A DNA stretch of 64,000 nt, from positions 112,289,308 through 112,353,307 of the forward strand of contig CM036618.1 in assembly GCA_020746105.1 (NCBI GenBank). The letters run 5' to 3'. A program made the translations under genes and the position numbers. Below the pieces are notes generated by a model. That model did no database searches and had not been told where the DNA came from. It was given only the letters and a program-made list of their open reading frames with translations. The stretch comes from Trogon surrucura (taxonomy: Eukaryota > Chordata > Aves > Trogoniformes > Trogonidae). Positions 45,703 through 60,900 of the stretch are shown piece by piece (within the stretch, counting starts at the first letter, position 1; each line of letters opens with the position of its first letter).

Positions 45703-48700
45703 TTCAAAGACCTTTATTCTCATTTGGTTTGCTGTTTGCACTGACTCCTGTACTCTTAACAGTTGCCAAGCACTGCAGCAGCTGAAATAGCAAAGAAAAA
45801 TCACAGCCTCAGTGCTGCAAGTGTTGGCAGAGCTACCGTGCCTAGGAAGTTTTCAGGCACTCATTCTACAGCATCTAGGGGGCTTAAAGACAAGCATGTT
45901 GAAGCACAGGCAGAATGGAGAACTGACACTAAGCTCCTTTACTTTATTGCAACACTGCTAAATAATCTCCTCAGGTCCTCCAGGTAGGGATGCTAAATGC
46001 TTCCGCAGGCAGCAATCACGAATCCCAACTGCTGACTCCCAAGCACAAGCAAGGACAATGTGTTCCCTACCGAAAGGTTCCCCCATACCTGCTGTAATGA
46101 ACTGGCAAAGAATCAGTGCTCATTTGGCAGAGTGAATGCTTGTGGACTGGAGCCTTCCTCTGATCTTCCAGAATGTGAAAAAATGTAAATCATGCTATCC
46201 TGTTTCAAAGTCTATTAGAAGGTAGCAATGATGTATAGTTCAACCTAGCACCTTTCACAGTGACTAATATGCAGCTTTCCCGGTGTTCACTAGGATGACT
46301 GGTGATAATGATAATGATGAATACCCACGCAAAATATCTGTGATTTTTGGAAAATGGTTCCCTTTGACTCATTAAGTACGCAGGCTTCACCAGCAAGATA
46401 ATGTGTCAAAAGCTATTTCTGAAGAACACGAGCTACTACTTTGTTTAAACAACCCAGGATAATTTTAAAATGCCTGAATGTGCCCAGGGACTGCAAATGT
46501 AAACCAAAAGTAAATTTTACCTCCTTTAAGACTTGTCTTTACATTAGCCAAGAAAACATTAAGATTACTCTCACTGCGGTCATATCTCAGTTTTACACTC
46601 GTAGAATTTTGTGATGGTAATAAATTCGTAAGAAAATTAGTACCCCCAGTACTAAGAACTGCAGCTGATGTGCTAATGGCATAGAGAGACAGCCATGGCA
46701 GTTTACTTGTAACATTTAACCTGGGAATGTTAGAAATAAGTAACTCATTCACAGTGTAACGCTGACACAAACCAAAATAGACGCAAAATAATAGTACACA
46801 ATCAAGACCAATGCATGGCTGCATGAAGCAGCAAACGGATGTGACTGGCTCTAAACTGTGTTAATGCGTAGGCTGCTTCCTTCACTGAATGGAATCAGAT
46901 TGCAGATAGTTAACTTCAGGCATGATGTGTCTCAAATATATTCAAGCCTAAAATATAATGAAATGAGTAATTGCCATTTACCCGAGAATTGCCTGTATTA
47001 AATGGACGGACGCTCAGAAGAAGCAAGCAGTATAAAGAAAGCATAAAAGCTAGCAATGCCTACGTGATGCTCTATTCTCCTAAGGAACTGTAAGAAGTTT
47101 GGACAACAAATGAATAAGTAGAATAAAAGCATAGATGAACCAGTATAGCCAAACTCAAGTATCACAGTTAAGGGGGGGAAAAGGAGGAGGAAGAAGGAAG
47201 AAAGCAAACAAACAGAACCCCAAACCTTACCTTAATAATTATGAAAAATAACCTTTTCTCTGACAGGAATTGACTGTACCTAGCCATTCATCTTCTAACA
47301 TTGTCAACACATACTTCTGCTTCTGTCTTAGAACAGGTTCTTTAATATCTAGGAAGCAACACTGTCGTTTTCCCCCTCCGCCTTTCTGGTTGCATCCTTT
47401 ATGACTGACTGCTTGTTGCTAATGTCAGTGTCCTCAGGGAGGGGAGTCATTGGTGTGAAGAGAGATGGCAGTTTGAGGGACTCTGCAGCATGGAAACACA
47501 TCCGGGAAGGAAAGAGAAGAAAGACTGCTCAGTAATTAGCACTTTGGGTTTTTTCTGCCAGTCTGTTAGGAAGATGTACTGGCGCTTGCATCTCCTCCTA
47601 AATGGGAAAATAAAGAGTAATCACACCTCCTTTTAATTGTGTCAAACAGAAAAAATGTTGTGATAATCTTGGAATTAAAAATATTGCATTTATAGTGCAT
47701 AATACATTAAGCACATCTTAAGTTGCAATATTGCACTAGGAAGGAAAACTCATCCAGACTTCATCTGTCTTTCACCATCCATTATAGATGCATTAATAAA
47801 AATAGGCTTACCAAATCACCTGGCAAGGCCTAGATAAAATAACAAAATGTAATCCACCTTAACAATTATATGGATATGCCTGACCAGCCCTTCTTGTTAC
47901 CTGTGTCCTTGAAAAGACATTTTAACTTTCTTATTAACTGAATTCAGTGACCCAACCTGCCAGTTAAACTATGGGGAATTTGAGAAACACAACTGTTAAC
48001 AAGGAAAACAGGAATTTCTTGCAGACATTCCTCATAGGAAATAGAAAGGATCTCTGCACGTAAAGCAACAATGCCCTCATTTGACACTCTGCTTGCCAGC
48101 CATAACCAAATATGTTTACTGGGTGACCAACAGTAACTTTCTATGCTTAGATGAACAGCCCTATCCTGCTATGCTCAAGGCTGCTTTAAGGATGCTGAAA
48201 ATACAGACCTACAGGCTGTATATACACAGGCTACACACTGTATAAATACAGGCTATGAGCCAGGTTCCTAAAATGGAGTTCAAACTTAAAATGATATGTG
48301 ATGTCAAAGGTAGAAAATCACTTCATTTCTTAAAGTGGACAGAAGATGCGATTTAAACTGCCTGGGTTGGAGTCCTATAATCAGTCATACAAAATAAATT
48401 TTATTGTTTAAGGCTTATTCATAGGCAGACAAGCTGAAAACCTATTTTTATACAATAAAAAAGTTTATAGGCTCTCATAAACATGTAAATTACTTCTTCA
48501 TACACGTTCTGCACACTGATTTCTTTTTTGTTTAATATGTAAGACTTTCTGTGGTGCTTTGTGACTGTTTCTGTTTGCAAATGCCCCACACTGGGGTTTC
48601 CTCTGTCATTAACAGCATCAACCTGAAACTAGTCTCCACGCATGCTGTGTCACCAGTGTCCCGACCTGGGTGGGATGTGCTGGCTTGCAAAAAGGCTCTT

Positions 48701-51700
48701 GCCTTTTCTCCAGACTGCAACAGGAGTGCAGGAGATCACGACACCCTCCTCTCATGGTCAGACCTATGAGTGGTTCCCAAATCACACTCCCAGCTGCTGT
48801 GTGCTTACAACACAGGGTTGTAACAACCTGGGTTTGGTTGCAGAAGGTTACTAGGACATATAGATGCCTTGATCATTTCTCCCATGCAAACTGCACGTAC
48901 CCCTCTGCAAACCATGACATATGGAGACAGCATAATGTTGGCTTCTCTGTCAGTTAACTTGCCTCATGTGCAGCAGAAGTCTCAAGGGCCACTTCATAGC
49001 ATCTCTGGGAACAGCACTGCAGCCAGAGCAGATGTATGAGCCTTTAATGTTTGATTGGATCTTATTGAAAAGCTCAGCTACAAATACCTCCTCTCCAGAA
49101 CTGGCATCCCAGATTAGAGGAAAATAACACTCAATACAAACCTTCCACTGGACTTAAGTGCATTACAATGTTTTCTGACTGTTATGGAACAAAGTTTTTT
49201 TAAGAGAATGTATTTTTTAGAAGTTTCCATGACAGCATGTTTTCCTGAGTTCAGAAGAAAAACAAGAAGTACTGGACATGTCTTACTGGTCCAGAGCATT
49301 TTCAGAGAAGTAGGCAAACCCAGCTACTTTTATCTAATTTCATGCCCTCGTGGGTTAGGAAAATGAGCCAAGTCTTTTAGAAAGTTGTATTGCAGTTAAA
49401 TTGGGGTTTGCCTCAAAATGCAAATCTTCCCTGCCAACACATACAGAATGTAAAAGTTGCCAATTGGATGATGAGCAGAAAGAAGATTGCAAATGATGTT
49501 GCAAAGATAGGAGATAAAACACACAGCCTAGTAGGAGATAAATGTGTAAAGATTACTGCCATGTATTTTACTCCTGTGTAATCTGGAAATTACTGGAGTA
49601 ACGACAGTATTACTTATACAGCTGTTTATGTACTTAAATATTTCCTTCCTGTTATTTTAAAGGATTACAGGCAAATGCAAATAAATGCTTTTTTCACACT
49701 GTCCTATTAAAGTGAACAAAAAATAGTCTTTAACTGCTGTCTTCTTTTTGCTTCCAGGTAGTAATCAGGCTTCACCTCTGGAACTTTTCCTATTGCTACA
49801 GTTTCAGTTGTCCTTCCTCCCTTTGTAAAAATGTGAGACCATAATCCTGAAAACACTCCTAGTTGTATCTCCGGACAGACTGATCCAGAGATGAGATCAA
49901 CTCTCATATATCACTCGCAGACTTGCTCGTCTTGCAGTTGAAGTCACTGATTTGTCCTAAAACGAGCCAAATTCTACTGAATTCAAAAGTTTTCTTCAAG
50001 TGAGAGAGATTTGTGATGATGCTTTCACTAGTTTCTGATACTAGGAAAGAAAAGGATTTTTTTTTCTCTACTCAAAGAATATGTATAGCACTAGAGAAGT
50101 TCATTCCTAGGTTTGGGAAATGATTCTTTTTTTTTTTTGCGAAGAAAATTTTTTGGGCTCACAGAGTTCAAGTGGATTTCATATCTGCCAAAACGTGTTC
50201 TGTAATCTTTGTTAAATATTAATGCTGAATAAGAATCACTGCTTCTCTGTGCTTATAAATAATAGTTGTCCCTAGAATGTGTTATACAATGGTTCTTTTT
50301 CACCTTTAAGATTGATTTTAATACTTTTAAATATGACATCAGCCTTTAAGCTTTTCATAGGAACAAAGACATATAGGTCAGGAGTGTTTCAAAATGACAT
50401 TTAAATGTCAGACCAGCACTTACTTTATTGAGATATGAAGTAATGTCTGCCTATTCACTGAAAAAGTATTTAAGTCTATTTCAAGTGATCAAAGACCATT
50501 CTCCAGTAATGATGCCTTTGAGGGGCTCTGGGAAGATGCAGAATAGAAACTGAGATAGATTTGATGAGGAGAAATAGTGGGGAATAAAATAGGAATTGTC
50601 TTATCTGTCTGACATGAAGTCAACATGACCACATTACCTCTGTACTTGCACACAGTATGAATTAAAGCAAAGTCAAACAAAGAACTTACTTTTGTGAAGC
50701 ACCATAGCTCAAAAATAACAGAAAAGATCAAATGCCGCCAAGCTGGTGACAGAAAAGACTTCTTTAACGCAGCTGAGCCAACATTGCCTCCACCCATTCA
50801 TAATGAAAAGTAAACACAGAGAGGCCAGGGACTTTTGTGCCAGGAACCTGCAGTCAGAGATGACAGAGGATGGAGGAAGGAAAACAGTCCTGTTGTAATG
50901 CAAAGTCAGAAAACTGAGTTTAAAGATCTCACAAGCAAAATATTATGGAACTGCAGCCTTATTTTATATCCTCTAAACGAGGGACTGCCTCACAACTTCC
51001 CCTGCTGGGTAACAGTTTGAGGTTAATACCTTTCTCCTGGTTCAAGCCTTCTCAACAGGGAAGATGAAATGAACCTCAGGCCCTTAAAGCATTGCTCCAG
51101 CCAGAGGACTGGTCAGGGTGGTGGCGGGTGACACGCAAGGACGCTACTCTTAGGCGACAGCTTTCTTCATCAATGCCATCAGCCATCCCCAACTTCTTCC
51201 ATCACATTTTTAAAAACATGTGTCACACCTGGGGAAGAACCCACACCCCTGGAAGAGGTGCAGGCTTACTCCCCCACTCTTCCAGTGACCTTGGGTAAGT
51301 TCTGTTTCTGTAGCTGGGACGTCCTTGGCTGCTGCAGGACCACCCGGGAGGTGTCTGGCTCATTCTGGATGAGATGCAGGTGCCTATCTGCTAAGACCAC
51401 ACTCATTAGCTAATTTCTCCTACACAGGTCACAGAACAGCTGTCAGCTAATTACCTTCCCTGACTGGTAACGTAATTTGAATTTGAACTAGGAGTCTACA
51501 GGTAAAAAAGTTTTATAGTCTATTCCAAATCTCACCCCTTTTTTCCCCTATGTTATTGGGGCTGAGGAAAGAGGAGGGTGGAAAGCTTCCATGTCTTCCT
51601 CCCCACAGACTGTTTTCACCCCAGAAATTCATAATCTGAAGTTGTTGATTACTTTATGGACAATTATCAGTGTGCTTTTCATGATGTACTTAAAAGCTCA

Positions 51701-54076
51701 GAAACTGTGAGCTTGCTATGTTGAACAATACTTTTAAATTATGGGACAATCCGCATTCATGATGTGCTGTAAGTTAACAGTACCTTAAGTGACAGGAGGA
51801 CATTGTCCTTGTAGTCTACTATGCTTACTTTATGCTGGCTCTGGCAAATACAGCGAGAAGACATTAAACGCTGCAGACATTTGAAATACCCCAAGTGCAT
51901 TTTTCATCCAGTATTATTTTTCACAAATATGCTTAGGTGACAGCTTCTTTAATATACACTGAATAATATGGGTCATGGCATTTGCTGGCAAGTGAGAGAG
52001 CTCCGCCAGCAAACATTTTATTAAGTGCATTACTACTTAGAGTTCATACCATTGTAATTTTTACGTTTCCTTTTTATTTGGTGAATTACCAACAGCTACA
52101 CTACAGCATTTAGCTTAGCCCCACATTAAGGGGCCGTGCAAAAGGAGAAGCACTGAGAGGGTGCATTGCTGAGCAATGTACAACACCATGGAGAGCACAA
52201 AACAATGCTTCTCTTCAAAGGTGCAGGCTCCACCATAACTTTTTGGTGCCTGAATTCAAAAAGTGTTATGGGCACAGGGTCTATTAGATACCTTACCAGC
52301 CCCAGATGCCTCTGCCCAGGAGAAGCTCAGAAACTCCATGAATTCAGGAGGCAACATGCTCAGGTTTAAAGAGGGGCAGCCTCAGGTTTGCCTGGATGTA
52401 GGTTTCTTACATGTAGGTCACTGGGCTAAGTCGCAACCATTCTTGTGTTGGCTAGAGGAGGAAGGGGCTCTTTATGCCTTCTCCTTTCCAGCTGTATGGT
52501 TGTAACAAAAACACAACCTTAGAGCCAAGGTTAAATTTAGGAACGTGTACAGAAACAAACATTTGGGCAAAACATCTCATCATCAAGATTCTGGAGTTCT
52601 GGTTCATCACATCGACATACACATCCTCATGTATCTACCTGCAAGTTCATCACCTTCTTAATCAATTGAAAAATAACAGCACAATAACCTGTCCAGAATA
52701 TTTTAAAGACTACAGAAAGAAAAAAATAAAATCTCTCTCTATACCTCTATATTCTGAGTGCGTTTATCCCACACAGAGACATTCTTATACGAGCACCCAT
52801 ATGAGATGTTGCGTACATATCGCCAAGAGCAAAGCCACAAGGAGATGCTCTCCCAGAGACAAAAGCAGCACAGACACGTTAACACTGTGCCCCACGCACA
52901 CTAATGACACTTGTCACTTGCCGGCACTGACTAACGCAGGCTCTGCTTTGGGCTGACGTAACTGTATTGCTCTTGAGGACACTCAGAGCAGTCTGGGGAT
53001 CTCTACAAGAACTCTGTGATCACAGACGTGGGGTGCTAGGCCCATCAAAATTTTACTGTCAGGATTTACTCAAGAACCCAGAGGCAGGGTGAGGCAAAAA
53101 AAGATTATGCCAATTTCTAAGCATGGTTCTGACTAGCACCATGTTCCTGAACTCCTTGTTCATCAGTCAAATAATTCAGATTGTTTTCTTCCATTCACTT
53201 TTGCTAATGTAATAGTTTAGTTCATATTTCCCTATGCCATCACTGGTTTTGAGTATGTGTCCAACACAGAACCACAGCTCTAAATTTTCAAATTCAATTC
53301 TCTGGAATCAACCTGGCACTGGGATTTCAAATTTGGGTCATAGCTTTTTGAACCCAATTTACTTCTGACACAATATCCTTGAGATTGGCTAAAGACAAGC
53401 AGTGATTTCTAAATATTTTTTTTTTGCAATGCAGATTAGAATTTGATTTACTGAGCTTTACCCACCCTGTGACACAGTGCTGAACCACCACAGCTGCCAA
53501 TCATGATGTTGCCAAGTGCTGATTTTGGAATCGAACATCCCAGCAATCGGCAGCGCTGAGAGTAACGAGCATAAAGCTCCTATTATTTTTTTTTCATGAG
53601 AAAGAAGTTTCCTGTCCATCAGTGCTCCAATGAGTCCTACTGTTTGGACTTTGTAAAGCCTGACCCACTTAGGAGAAGGCAGCAGAGCTCCCGTGCTATT
53701 TGTTCTGCTAAATAAACTTCCACATGGAAACCACAGGCATGCCCGCTTTTTTAGACTGTATTTCAAAGACTATGCTTGTGTGTACAAGCATAGTAGCATC
53801 TGTTACTCAAAAATGCCCCATTAACATGGCAAGATTAGTCTTCTCGTGATTTTTTGCTCTTAGAAATATTGGAAGTCTGGATCTGAAATGAGCTAACAAC
53901 ACACTGAGATAACACTGAGGATTGCATTGCATTCGTCATTATCATCATCCCCATCCTACTTAGGTCATCAGAGTTGCCAAAATACTTTTGAAAAATTATC
54001 AGATAGCCTTTTTAGATTTCTTTATACCCCTTTTTAATTCACCACCACCATCCATTTTTTTCTAGTACCAATTAAG
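45703..54076. other. Gene-poor AT-rich stretch
   Basis: I saw no exon, RNA gene or classifiable repeat in about 8.4 kb. Short homopolymer and purine runs occur (for example 47170-47205). A possible MIR core (GTGACCTTGGGTAAGTTC near 51286) is too short to call. Confidence 0.5.
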
Positions 54077-54212
54077 AGGTAGGAAACTGAGGCACAGAGA
54101 GTGAAAAGGTTTGTTCCCCTATCTAGCAGCAGAAGTGAGAAAGGTGTGGAGAGAATTAGGTCTCCTGGGTACCAGCTGACCATGAGGCAATATCACCACC
54201 CTGCCCCAGATT
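54077..54212 (-). repeat. MIR-type SINE remnant
   Basis: AGGTAGGAAACTGAGGCACA, GAGAGTGAAAAGG, AGCAGCAGAAGTGAG, GAATTAGGTCTCCTGGGTAC and ATCACCACCCTGCCCC match, in order, the reversed MIR ('ggaaactgaggcacagagag … taagtggcagagc … gaacccaggtctcctgac'). Confidence 0.6.
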
Positions 54213-54897
54213 TAAGACAGGCTTACTCACATAGTCATAAGGCCTAAAGTTTCCCTCTGATCTCTTATTGGTGAAGTCAGAATTTCTGTCCAAATTAGCA
54301 TTTTGATTCTGGAGTTACGAGATATCTGTCCTGACATGCAGATGACAAGCAGTTGAAATAGTTCAATATACATTTGGAGGGCAAACCGAAACCAGAAATT
54401 GTGACAATCCATTGGCAATTAAATTGTCTTTATTGCTTTATTTGGCAGGTCTTTCTGGTGCTTGGGGAGACTAAAGCTGCCTGAATGCTTTCCTTCTACT
54501 TGAGAAACTATTTTGACAGGAATTGACTTTAGGCAATTTTTATGTGTGGCTTAGCTCCTCTCTTGATCTTGTCTTTTCTGTGCACATGCATGCACGTTCT
54601 CTGGCTTGTACACAGATTCCTCCAACCTTGCCAGTCTTCTGTTGACAATTTACCCCCTTTACCTACACATACACCCTTCCATCCAAATGCTGTAAGCTCT
54701 TCTTCCTAAAGATAATCACTGCTAAACATTGAATGGTGCCTTGCCTGCCCATCTCTCATCCTCCACCTCTACTCACTTGGATCAAGAACTCAGCCTTCTT
54801 TTGTAACATATTCTTTTTCAAAATAAAAAATAAAAAATGAGGGTTTGTGAATTTCATCAGGAAATTAATTCTTGTGTTGTATTTCCAACATTAGCCT

Positions 54898-54966
54898 TTG
54901 AATCACAAAATCATAAAATACCAGGTTGGAAGAGACCTCAATCATCATCTAGCCCAACCCTTTAAG
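54898..54966 (-). mobile_element. CR1 LINE tail, about 70 bp
   Basis: AATCACAAAATCATAAAATA, CCAGGTTGGAAGAGACCTCA and CATCTAGCCCAACCC are a diverged reversed CR1 3' end. Confidence 0.75.
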
Positions 54967-57900
54967 GTAAAGAAATACAGTTTAAATGAGCCTCTTCCAA
55001 GCTGGTATTAGTTATATGATAAAGGACTTTTGTCAAAAGTCTATCTAATATTGTCCCATTTCACACCTTTTTACCTTTCTATTCCCTGAAACATCAGTAC
55101 TTCAAGAAACTCTGTACTAGAAGTTGGGAGTCTGCTCCTTTCCCTTTTTTAACTGGTGAGTGAGGTAACCATCAAGGTTGAGGTTGCAGGACTGCAGACT
55201 GGCAGACACAAGGTCCCCTTTCCATGGTTTCGGCTGGCTGGACATGAGCTCAAAATCTGTACTAGCAAGGTGTCATCTTGTGCCTTATCTTACCTGCTCT
55301 CCCTCCTCTCCTGAAGAGTCCTAGCCTCTTGCACGGTATCTGACTTCATTACTGTCTGCATCAGTTAGTTTTGACTAAAGTTAATGGAGATCTACATTAG
55401 TAGTAGCAATATCTGAATCAAGTAATATTGGCAGAACCAGACCCAAAGGAAAGCTCAGAGGAACTGATAGGTTGCTCCAAATGAGTGATAAAATTATTTG
55501 AAAAAATCTGTTCCTTTGACAGATTTTCCTCACTGAATATACTATTACCATATATTATTTAATTTTTCTTTTTATAGAAACTTTGATGTTAAATTTCTGG
55601 GTATAATTTTCAAACAGTATACTGTGTTGAACTTGTAGGTTCCTGGGAGCTGATGACTGACATCATTGATGAAAGATGGTAAATACTGTAATTATAATTC
55701 ATAAATGAAATGCGGCCATTAGGAGATGCTAGAAGAAATTAATGTTGCTCTTAATTAACTTTCAGTAGCAAAGAGTAAAATAGTTTATAAAAAGTTTTAA
55801 CAAAAAAAATGAATTGTACTTTTATTGCTTCAGAAATAAATGGTGAAAATCAATTATCTTTGCAGAAAAATGCAATATTCATGTTTTTATCTATCAATAA
55901 AGATCTGATTACACCAAAGAAACAATTAAAATAGGATAGCAGATATAAACCAGCATTTGTAATCATTTTTGCTAAAACAGAAATAGAATGAACAGCAGCA
56001 CTGCAGAACTACTCAGTGTTTAACCAGTCTGTCGTTCTGTCATGGAGTAGAGCTTCAATTCCAAATACAGGATATAAGCACTTACCTGCTGCTTCTTCTT
56101 TTTTTTCAACAGTGTTAGATGAACATTTGCTAGCAGCACCCTATCTGTGAAAGGCAGCATTTGAGAAATGGTTTTGAAGTGCTTTGCAGATAACATACCC
56201 CCCACCCAAATAGTTTCTTCATAGATCAGTGAATATTATCATTAAATTATTTCTCTAGTTCCACTACCAGCGTTATGGGTGAGATCAGAAGTGACCGTAC
56301 ATAACCTATACATGAGATAAGAGCTGTTTTTTGGGGTCATTCAGGCCTCAGCCATCAGTGACATGACAATCAATGAAGTCTTTACACACGCTTACCCACC
56401 TCCGGTCCATCCTACACAACCAATGGGCTTTGTTAGGGAACAGAAAGGGACCCAGCAAGGAACGGGCAAACAAAGCTCTCCTCTGTCAAAGCCCTTTTTA
56501 AAAGAAGTGTATTCATTTTATAAAGCACCGCTGGGGGATATATCCAAGATAATCTTCCTGAGAGGAAACCAAACTAACCGATCATCAAAGTTACAGGTTG
56601 AAAATCTCCAGCTCCCCAAAATTTGGCAAAATCCAACTGTTATTTCTGACTGCTAGAAGCAAATGATTAAGCCAATATTTATAGACAGACTTTGTTTCCT
56701 CTTTAAGAAAATGCACACAGAGAGTTTAGTTTCAGTCCACATATTTCAGGATCTCCTTGTCCTGCTTGTCTTATTTTCAAGGGTTGGTATCCAAGGACTG
56801 TCATGCTGTTTCTTAATAACTTTGACATCTGGTCAGGTCATTTTTCAGAATTAAGTGACATGCAGCTTTCACATTTTCCTTTTATATCCTAGATAAACAA
56901 TTCTGAAGCTTTCCTTTCGCATGCAGCAAAAGCATTTCCTAATCAAGCTCACCACTGTTGCTCTTTAGCTAAATTGCAATATGACTGGGATACCTCAAAA
57001 GATGCAGCATTGTCCAACTCAAAAAAAAAATACTTGTACTCTCAAGAAGGTTAGATATGCACTATTTAAAAAAAAAAAAAATATCAGGTGCTTATTCCGT
57101 GAATTTTGGAGCAAAATCCCAACCTATATACCTGGAGTATTACCTGCTGAAAGTGTGAGTTTGGTCTTTTTTTCTAACACACGCATGCAGATATTTATAG
57201 GAATGCTGATGAACTGATGCATTTGGCCAAAAATCATCCCCATGATTGGCTGGTAGTCACAGATGTGAACAGACCCACCACGTCTTTATAAACTAAGTCA
57301 GGCCAACTTACAGACTTGAACCTTACCATAAAACTTGATTCACTAGCAGCAGCAATAGAATCACTCAGTTTGGGCTGATGTGGTCACATTTCCATACTAA
57401 AACAACACTTGCCAGAAACAATGAACAATATACTTATTTATCATCTTAATATGTTCCAAAAAGACACTTGGATATATATTTTAACGTGACTCTCATTAGT
57501 ATTTCTGTACAGGGAGCACTTTGGGATCCTCCAAAGTGCTATTGCTAAAACCGATTAGTATCCCTGCAGCACGAGCTGTCGTTCACCAGGAGAAAACATC
57601 TGCGATCTATTCTTGTATAATTAGTATGCATTTGTAATGCTGTAGGTACTTTTATTTCTGTGTTACTTTTATGCTAATGTTGAAGGCAGGGACACCAGAC
57701 TCCTTGCTGCTCACCTCATGACTGAAGCCTCTCTTCCAGTTCAGCTGAGAAGGGGGCCAGCAACAAGGGAGGGGAGGTGTCTGGGTCTTCTTCAGCACAA
57801 GAGCAAGATGTCCACAGGGCACGGTGAAGCCCTGACCTTCTAACACTGGGCTACGTTGCTGCCTGACAAGTAGGGCAGTACAGAGACACTGGGCATCTTG

Positions 57901-60900
57901 ACAACACATTTATGAATAAACCATTTTTTTGCAGTTTTGAGGTGAAGCGGGAGAGGCAATCTTTTAACGGAAGGAAGAACCTTTCTTTTTCTCGGTCTTG
58001 ATCTGTTTCTAAGAGGAGAACGTAGCCTATTAGAAGACTATGCAAATCCTAGTTTTCTTTTTTAAATGGTAATTACACTCAGTGTAACTCATACCATTAT
58101 TTGCACTGGGTGACATTATGTTAAATTCTTTTTCAGTTAATTTATTGTTTTCTACTGATCTGTAGTGCCCTTCAGACACTCTTGAAAATAATTATTTGGG
58201 GCTCTATTAAAATGTTTTAATGAATAAAACCCCTGAAGTACTAGCTGATGATCACCAGCGATAAACAGGAATGGGCTGGGGCTTCAGGATTTTTTTTATT
58301 TTTAACATTACTGGAAGAAACTGGAACAAGATAATGGTGAACAAGCTTTCTAATGCTCTCTAATCTTGTGAGTCCAAAGAAAGCTTAATACATTACTTTA
58401 TACCCAGGCAATATTTTGAAAGAGTCTTGTCTCATTGCTCTATTAAATTATGGAAAACCTAGATTAACAGATTCACACAAAAATGTTATTTCATCTCTTT
58501 ACTAATGCAGTGTAAATCTTAAATCTTTTTAAATCTTGAAGTCCCACTTTGATTGTTGTAAACCAAAGTGAGGTTGTGTACATTTTACAGTGTAAAAGGT
58601 ACTACTCTTGTCCTGACTTCCTTTCAACCTTTGAAATTCTGATGCCACTAAATTCTTGAGCAGAACTGCATTCATTTGGATAAGCTGGAGCCTAAGATGA
58701 CAACAGACTTACTATTCCTGCTGGGACATCCACCTAGGGGGGAGGAAAAAAAAAGAAAGAAGAGAAAAAAATAAAAGATGGTCTTACAGAATCAATTTGA
58801 GAGAAGCTTTTAAATTGGAATTAGGATACTCACATTAAGAGGTATTTCTCAAAAATCAGTAATGAGAAATAGTTTCTTAAAGTGGGAAAATTCGGTTATA
58901 CAAATCAAAAGTCAGAAATTCTAGATAATCAATAATGCAGCAGCTACTTCTAGCCTGGCATTTTTTTCTTCATCTCTGTTCAACTGCTGCTGCTAACCAC
59001 TCTCACCCCCTGCTCTGAATGGCAGAAGATCAGAGAGCTAATGATATTACCAACATACATTACACGACAAAGTTTCTGCTCTGCAGTATGTTAGCTGTAC
59101 TCCACCCTCTCCTCCCATTTCAGGTTGTGCCTGTAACAACATTCAGCTTGAAAATAATGTTAGGTAACATATTTAGTCACAGTTAAATTTAAAATCTAGA
59201 CCTTTCCCACAAATCTGAAAGTTTCTGAACTGCATTGTGTGTCAGCGTGTTAAAAGATGAATACGAACACTTTTTTGCTATGACAGAATCAACTAAACTA
59301 AAGGATTCAACGGAATATGATTTATTGCCTCTTATTTTCCTGAAAGCAAACAAAATTATGCTTTATGTAACTAAAATATGCCTGTGAATGCTTATGTATA
59401 CTCATAGAGCCAACACCTTCCTTGTTAACTCACTGTTTACATAAAACTTTATGTGTCCATATGTGGTTAGCAAGGACAAAGTCGTTTCATGTTATGTTTT
59501 CTTCTGCATCACGAGAAAGTCTGGAAGAAATGGATATATTCTTAAGGGACAACATCAACAATGCATTGCCAAATATCATCATTTTGCTACTAATGCTCCA
59601 TTTTACAACTTAAATATTTGTTTTGTGCTATCTGAAGTTAGGTTTCTGAGTAGGTGTTTCAGAGATAATACAAGCCTGTTTGCTTCCCTGCAGCTCCAGA
59701 GCTCTCTTTTCTCCACAAATCCCCTCCTACTGCCTCCTTTCCCCTCTCCTCAGTGCCTTAGCCTCTCAGGAATGAGACTCTCTAAGTCATTTAACACCCT
59801 TCTTCAAGAAGGCTCAGACTCCACCACTCTATACATATGAAACAACAAGATGCCTCCGCCAGACACTCTACGTAACAGTCTTATGAGCTAATCTCCCACC
59901 TCTGCGAATCTCAGAAAATGTCTCACATCCTTTCTTACCCCTCCTTTTAATCTCTCCGTTCCCTCTTTGGACTTCTTTCTCTTCCTGCTCCCTTCACCCG
60001 ACAATGAGTTCAATGGGGTAATGCTCATGAGTCTAGTTGGCTGCAAGGCTGCTAAATCCATGCCCAGGGCTTGACAGATCTTTCGGGTCAAGACATCCAC
60101 CTCTGCAAAAGCGGCAGAAGACCATACATCACAACAACTCCATTGCAGTGGCAGGCAATCAATGAAAACACAATAATATCAATAAAATATGTACAAAGAC
60201 TATGACATTCACTGGTCTGGGGTTGCATTATTGATAAGACGTCAGTGACAAACCCCTGGGAGTTGCCACAGAGCCATGACACATTGATTTTCCAAAATTG
60301 GGGTCTCCAGCTGTAATTCTATTAAAACCAAAAGAAAACAGGCATTATTCCTGTGCACCTGGAAGCTGTTGGCTAAGGAGTCAAGTAATTCAGAATTTGT
60401 GCTGTTTAATTTTAGCACTCCAAACCACCTAAATCTCCTGTAAAATAAGAGCTCATTAGGGGCAAAATTGACAGTGAAGGTATTTTCTGCAGCTTGTATC
60501 TAAAAAGATGAGGGGAAGGGCAGAAGAAAGTGTGCTAAAAATATCTGGCCATGTTTTCTGTATTGAAAAGGAGCTGCTTAATAGAAAACTCTGCAGCGTA
60601 AGATTTAATCCCTCTTTGTTCGGTAGCATCACCTACCATTTTGAGGTGTGAGATTTTAAGATGCCACCTTACTTTCTTTCAGAAAGATTTTCACATTCAC
60701 TGGAAAGAGACCAGTTTGGCTACGTACTGAAAAATACTAAGAGGTTCAGAATTTGTATTTATAACTAGAGACAACTTCTCAATGTTCAGGTTGTCAATGG
60801 AAGAAATGCAATTAGCATGTGAAAATTAAAAAGGGAATATAGCAGTGTACGAATTTGACACCCTTGTCGGTGCTCTGTGATGATGTCTCTGCTGCACTGG

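Noticed and set aside
52474-52956. 160-codon frame in the gene-poor part
   Set aside because: No domain, threonine/cysteine-rich chance composition, no splice sites or neighbours.
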